Source: Zerene cesonia
Taxonomy: Eukaryota > Arthropoda > Insecta > Lepidoptera > Pieridae
DNA length: 64,000 nt
NCBI RefSeq assembly: GCF_012273895.1
Contig: NC_052115.1
Location: 4,085,183 to 4,149,182, forward strand
Direction: 5' to 3'
Below, piece after piece: positions 60,301 through 64,000 of this stretch. Positions within the stretch are counted from its first letter, which is position 1, and every line of letters starts with the position of its first letter. The notes under the pieces were generated by a model, which did not search any database, was not told the origin of the DNA, and saw only the letters and a program-made list of their open reading frames with translations. A program made the translations under genes and the position numbers.

Positions 60301-63300
60301 AAGAGGTGAACATAGAAAATGAGCTAGGGCTGTCTACGCAATATTCTTGTACAATGAACTCGGTACCCGAGTGCCGTTGATATGATAAACAAAATCAACT
60401 TAATTGTAAAAAATATATATATAGGTGAGGACAACATTTTGATGATATGTCTGCCACATTTTTATCATAAAGATGTTGACATTTTTGATTTTTTTAAGAA
60501 ATATGAAATTAAACTTCAATAAAAAAACTAATTCAATGATCATATTTGTAATTATTGATGGATATTTTCTTTAACTTTATATTAATTTTTCTATGCAGTT
60601 TTGCTCTTTATTTCGCCTTTCTCTTTAGTCTTTATTTGTGAATACCATTTCCTTTACCTCATATTTCCATTCCATTAAAATATACACATTCCATCCATTA
60701 AAATATATACATAGGTAAAGGCGCAAGTTTTAAGGAGTCTTCAAATAATCCTTAAACATGTCGAAAACTTAGAAATTAAAGACTTTAAACGGATTTGCGA
60801 GCGTGGTCATGGAGAGACTCGCTGTAAAATGTTCGAAACGTCGGGTTATTAATATAATGAATAAATGACGTTTAAAATCCGTTTAAAAGTATTTAATTTC
60901 TAAATGTATAATACTCGCGTAAAATCAAACACAAGAGAATACTATGTCGAAAACTGTTTCATCTACAGCTTTTCTGTTTTTCTTTTCGCTCTCCGAATAG
61001 GGCAATCGTATCGGACCGAGAAGATATATTCCAGTTTTCCTAAATCCGCGACGACATTCTGTGGGCTATTTTCCTTTAAATTTTCCATTTATTTAGACAA
61101 TAGGTGGGGAAATTATTATTTTTGGATGAACGTTTGTTTCCATCCATCTGTTTTTATTCATTGTAAGATTATGTTTCTTTGAGGTCGGTCGGAAAAAAGC
61201 AACATCAAGCGGTTGCGTGCTGTGGACTGAGTCCACCGGTAAAAAAACCAAAACGAATGCTTTTTCTTCACACGTTCTAATTAAATTAATAGAGAAGTGG
61301 GATGATAAAATGTCGCCAATAAGACATTATTTACCAGGCTTGTTTTAAAAAAGAAAGGGTAAAACAATTCTTGTCACCCAATCCTCGAATATGTTAGCAT
61401 CAGACCATCCAGTTTTTGTTCGATTATAATAAGCACATTTTCGTCCATGTTCCGTCCAAGTGCGATGTTAGTTCTGTGCTTTATACACAACATATCTCCT
61501 GCAGCTGTACAAGCTATCATCTATACTAATATTATAAAGCTTTTTTTACACGCTTTTTATTAGCTTCACCTGTATGTTTGTTTGTTTGTATGTTTGTTTG
61601 TTTGTATGTTTGTTTGTTTGTATGTTTGTTTGTTTGTAACTGACTTCTTTGGGCGCGATTTTGACCCACTTTAAACGGCCAGATTTCGTTCAAACTTTGT
61701 AGATTTATTGAGGACCGATGACAATACACTAATTTGATAAAATTATTCCAGTTTTCAATTTGCAAAATATGATTTTTGTTAAAGCGTGTTTTATAGTTTT
61801 TTTAAACTATTATATTTTATTTGTTTGATTGTTTCAACGCGCTAATCTCAGTATGGTCCGTTTTGAAAAATTCTTTCAATTTAAGATAGCCCATTTATTG
61901 ACCAAGGCTTTAGACTATGTACTGTATGTGTATGTACCACGGGCGATGCCGGTGCAGACCGCTTGTAATTGATACAGCAGCTCTTCGATGATTCATCACC
62001 CTCTTTGGGTGTTTCATTCCCCATAGGTACTCACAATATTTGCTTATTTATAATCACTTATATTATAGAACTTTCAATAGACTACATAATACACATGAAA
62101 ATATATACACAGTAATAAAAAGTATTTTACACTGTAAGCATGCAATTTTAATATTGCAACAAAATAAATGATTAGGTACCATGGTAAACTTGTTTTTGAC
62201 AACACTAGAAATCATATTTCTTTTTACCTCTTTCTCTTTGAATTATCTATTCTATTAATCCCTGACCTGTGTCTGTTCATGATTATCATCTTTTATATTT
62301 AGCCTACAGGCTTATCTATTTACCCCCCAAACTTCTGAAAAATGGACTAGTAATTCAAGCATTTTAATAGAAAAATGTAAGTATGTAAAGTTTAATTTAC
62401 TATTTATATATATATAACTCAGACATAATTAATAGATTTCTCTTATATAAGAATCACTTATATTATTGACACTTACATTATTCAACCAGCAATCTATTTA
62501 CTCTGTTTATTTATATGTTACGGGATTACTTATATTTTCATGGAATCTATCTATAGAATAAAAAGAACATTTTGTGAAATACACATTTTTATAAATTTCA
62601 AAATTGAACTTTTACTGATGCAAAATTTGATTATTTATTGTACAAAATACTTACTCTGAACCAAAAATTTGTGTTTATTTTGAATAAAATTTATAACAAT
62701 TTTGTAATTTTACCTTCAGTTTCAGCACAGTTATCAACTTCTAACTCCAAATATTCTACTTCATGATATTCATCAATGTCTTCTGAAGATTCAACTTTAA
62801 TATCAACAGCAACATTATTTTTAAATTCCAATGCCACTGCAATGTGAAGCAATATTTTTTAATCATCCTTATTCATATCAGATATCATATATACAATTAA
62901 GAGGCTTCACTCACACAGTTAAGCAAATTAAAATTTATTATTAGTACTGAATTTCTGGAGTGATTAAAATATGCATCATCCCATAGGAATGAAATGGCCT
63001 AAGTTTCTGTTATCCTCCTATCTATCTCCAGGCAAAACAATCATACCATTAAAAATTGGTCTGTTATATTGCGAAAGAAAAACAAACAAAAAAGTATATG
63101 TTTGCATGTATAAATAGATTATAGAGTAGGGATAAAGCATTATATGATATTAATAGTTTTATAACATTAAAAAACAATTTAATTAATGCAATTTTATTCT
63201 TCTTCTGTATACTCTTAAATTTATACCTTGCTGAAGCACTTGCTCAGATGCAATAATCTCCCTTTTAAAGTTGAGAGCATCCCGCAAGCGCACTATGCAT

Positions 63301-63730
63301 GCACTGCATATAAATTCATTTTGATCTTTGTTTTCCCACTGAAATTGTAATTCATAAAAGTTAAGTATTTGAATCAAAATAAAGTAGTAATAAATAAAGT
63401 AGTAAGAGATGTGTTGAATTTTCTGAGAAAAGTATATAATATGAGCATAATTTTGCTTTCGATCCTGAAACTATATAGTAAACCAAGAATACACTAATTT
63501 GGTAGACAAGATTAATCAGTCTCTTTTGTATGATGGGGAAACGATAAATTAATATATAAACTGTAACTTACACTCAAGGAATAGCATTCTTCAAGCATTG
63601 CGCCAAAAACTTCCACTTGACCATCATTATAATATTCTTCCCATAAATTTTGGAGGTTAACGTCATCCAAACAACACTTACAGCGTCCTAATATCTCCAC
63701 ATTTTCACGTTTGACTAAATCTAAATCCAT
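57358..63730 (-). CDS. ZAD - pipsqueak HTH - C2H2 zinc-finger transcription factor
   Basis: Five exons: 63730-63572, 63338-63227, 62836-62714, 60072-59836, 58370-57358. Phases agree throughout, including across the gap in intron 4, giving 547 residues. Exons 1 and 2 form a ZAD with its four zinc cysteines (C17, C20 in CKCC; C64, C67 in CSAC), by family a dimerisation domain. Exon 3 is acidic. Exon 4 starts with a basic stretch (PPKRKWPKKRRGADR) and a pipsqueak-type HTH at about 162-202 (YTQLELREAMEAVKSGK, RAEAAEIYNIPRNTISNNL). Exon 5 carries one irregular and eight regular C2H2 fingers (CNLC, CVLC, CYEC, CDEC, CQFC, CEFC, CELC, CTVC). A nuclear DNA-binding role follows from the family; targets are unknown. 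Reading through the exon 4 donor gives ECLIPVKSTDY and a stop, a possible finger-less isoform. Confidence 0.88.
58431..59430. other. Assembly gap (1000 N)
   Basis: Exactly 1000 N, in intron 4 of the zinc-finger gene. Exon 4 ends and exon 5 begins in matching phase (G|AT, Asp), so no exon need be lost, although a phase-neutral one could be. Confidence 0.99.
59431..59670. mobile_element. SINE-like lepidopteran repeat at gap edge
   Basis: GGATATGGGCCTCTGGCTCCC, CACTCACCGTACGAAACACAATAGCATGCTATT, CACGCCGGTTTTCTGTGGGG, CCCGGTGCGAGCTGGCCCAATTCGTGCCGAAGCATG. This is a widespread lepidopteran repeat, also present as a fragment at 38600 and 41560. Its left end is cut by the gap. Confidence 0.65.
60770..60943 (-). 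mobile_element. Foldback/MITE-like element, empty of SINE, with 12-bp target duplication
   Basis: Minus strand: AGTATTCTCTTGTGTTTG, ATTTTACGCGAGTATTATAC, ATTTAGAAATTAAATACTTTTAAACGG, AACCCGACGTTTCGAACATT and TTTAATTTCTA. This is the same element as 52127-52630. The flanks ATGTCGAAAACT at 60758-60769 and 60944-60955 are identical, a 12-bp target duplication within the transposase relic. Confidence 0.85.
61518..61972 (+). mobile_element. Repeat inserted in the transposase relic, with 16-bp tandem array
   Basis: Starts CTATACTAATATTATAAAGC and contains about four copies of the 16-mer TGTATGTTTGTTTGTT (61571-61638). It continues through AACTGACTTCTTTGGGCGCG and the CAACGCGCTAATCTCAG family (61830) and ends near GGTGCAGACCGCTTGTA. 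It may be two elements side by side. Transposase codons resume on either side. Confidence 0.6.
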
Positions 63731-64000
63731 ATTTTAAATTTGTGTCTATAATAGCTATAAAATTATTGATAGCAATTAGCAGACGTTCTGTTTTTATTTC
63801 CTTTTATTTAATATACTTTTCGTTACTAAACATTTAAAAGTAAGAATTGCACTAGGGTCTAAATCTAAAAAAACTTAGTTCTGAATTCAGAAAATGCTAT
63901 GCACTAGCTTTAAAAGTCTAGGCTCTAGCTATGTAACCACAGACTACAGAAAAATATATCAAAGTACTCTGTCTCTGTGAGAATAAGTAATGTCACAATG
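63731..64000 (-). promoter_or_regulatory. 5' flank of the zinc-finger gene
   Basis: Upstream sequence of the minus-strand ATG at 63730, up to the window edge. AT-rich, with no TATA box or other decisive motif. Confidence 0.3.

Larger units (their letters stand above)
60690..62040 (-). pseudogene. Relic of a DDE_1 (pogo/Tigger/jerky-type) transposase
   Basis: Pieces in order on the minus strand: KHPKRVMNHRRAAVSI (62030-61975), then ACTAAGDMLCI, LDGLM or GWSDANIFEDWV in an alternative frame, a CLIGD..SSH block, CEEKAFVLVFLP, STQPLDVAFFRP (61530-61195), an RRGFRKTGIYLLGPIRLPY block and VDETVFD (about 61080-60944), and FKDYLKTP (60757-60733). These follow the C-terminal order of DDE_1 transposases (...LIGDNLSSH...FVFLPPNSTHLTQPLD...GFRKTGIYPL...). 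There are many frameshifts and stops. It is interrupted by a repeat (about 61518-61972) and by a foldback element (60770-60943), and lies in intron 3 of the zinc-finger gene, in the same orientation. Confidence 0.8.

Noticed and set aside
61571..61638. CRISPR-like regular array
   Set aside because: A simple 16-bp microsatellite (TGTATGTTTGTTTGTT) without spacers, in a eukaryotic intron.

Overview
This is a stretch of an insect nuclear genome, almost certainly Lepidoptera (butterfly or moth). The base composition is AT-rich, genes are split by introns with GT/AG borders, and introns and spacers carry repeats typical of Lepidoptera: TC...CTAG Helitron-like elements opening with CCTACTAATATTATAAA, a tRNA-derived SINE with box A and box B, and R1- and RTE-type LINE tails. 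Three runs of exactly 1000 N (11860-12859, 40380-41379, 58431-59430) are scaffold gaps of nominal size. The species cannot be named from the sequence.

Layout. (1) 1-18609, minus: the 5' part of one long gene, with a 954-codon Ser/Thr/Gln-rich first exon, a second exon ending in the Cys motif of SAXO/MAP6-type microtubule stabilisers, then a 14.6 kb intron full of Helitron-like copies, then an exon of about 29-residue W-R-P...DNLKPEG modules running off the window. (2) 23477-35937, plus: a complete ubiquitin-conjugating enzyme E2 of the CDC34/UBE2R type in five exons. (3) 39237-44645, plus: maspardin (SPG21), present as a truncated copy (exons 1-3) followed after a gap by a complete copy. The two are nearly identical and probably unmerged haplotypes, one with a LINE in intron 3. 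(4) 45627-49197, minus: stomatin-like protein 2 (STOML2), eight exons, tail-to-tail with maspardin. (5) 49599-54192, plus: a CCDC112-like gene in nine exons, head-to-head with STOML2 across about 400 bp. (6) 57358-63730, minus: a ZAD + pipsqueak-HTH + C2H2 zinc-finger protein in five exons, with a gap inside intron 4.

The genes are not an operon and show no single pathway. Two (SAXO-like, CCDC112) have cytoskeletal or centriolar relatives, STOML2 is mitochondrial, maspardin is endosomal/cytosolic, UBE2R is an SCF-linked E2, and the last is a DNA-binding protein.

The most informative non-genic structures are a SINE inside a foldback element inside an older SINE (intron 5 of the CCDC112 gene), with a second foldback copy at 60.8 kb giving the empty site; a DDE_1 (pogo/Tigger/jerky-type) transposase relic in the intron just upstream of the pipsqueak-HTH exon, itself broken by two dated insertions; and a 30-bp-stem hairpin at 22.6 kb. 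I found no tRNA or rRNA gene, no CRISPR array and no clear new multi-gene system.
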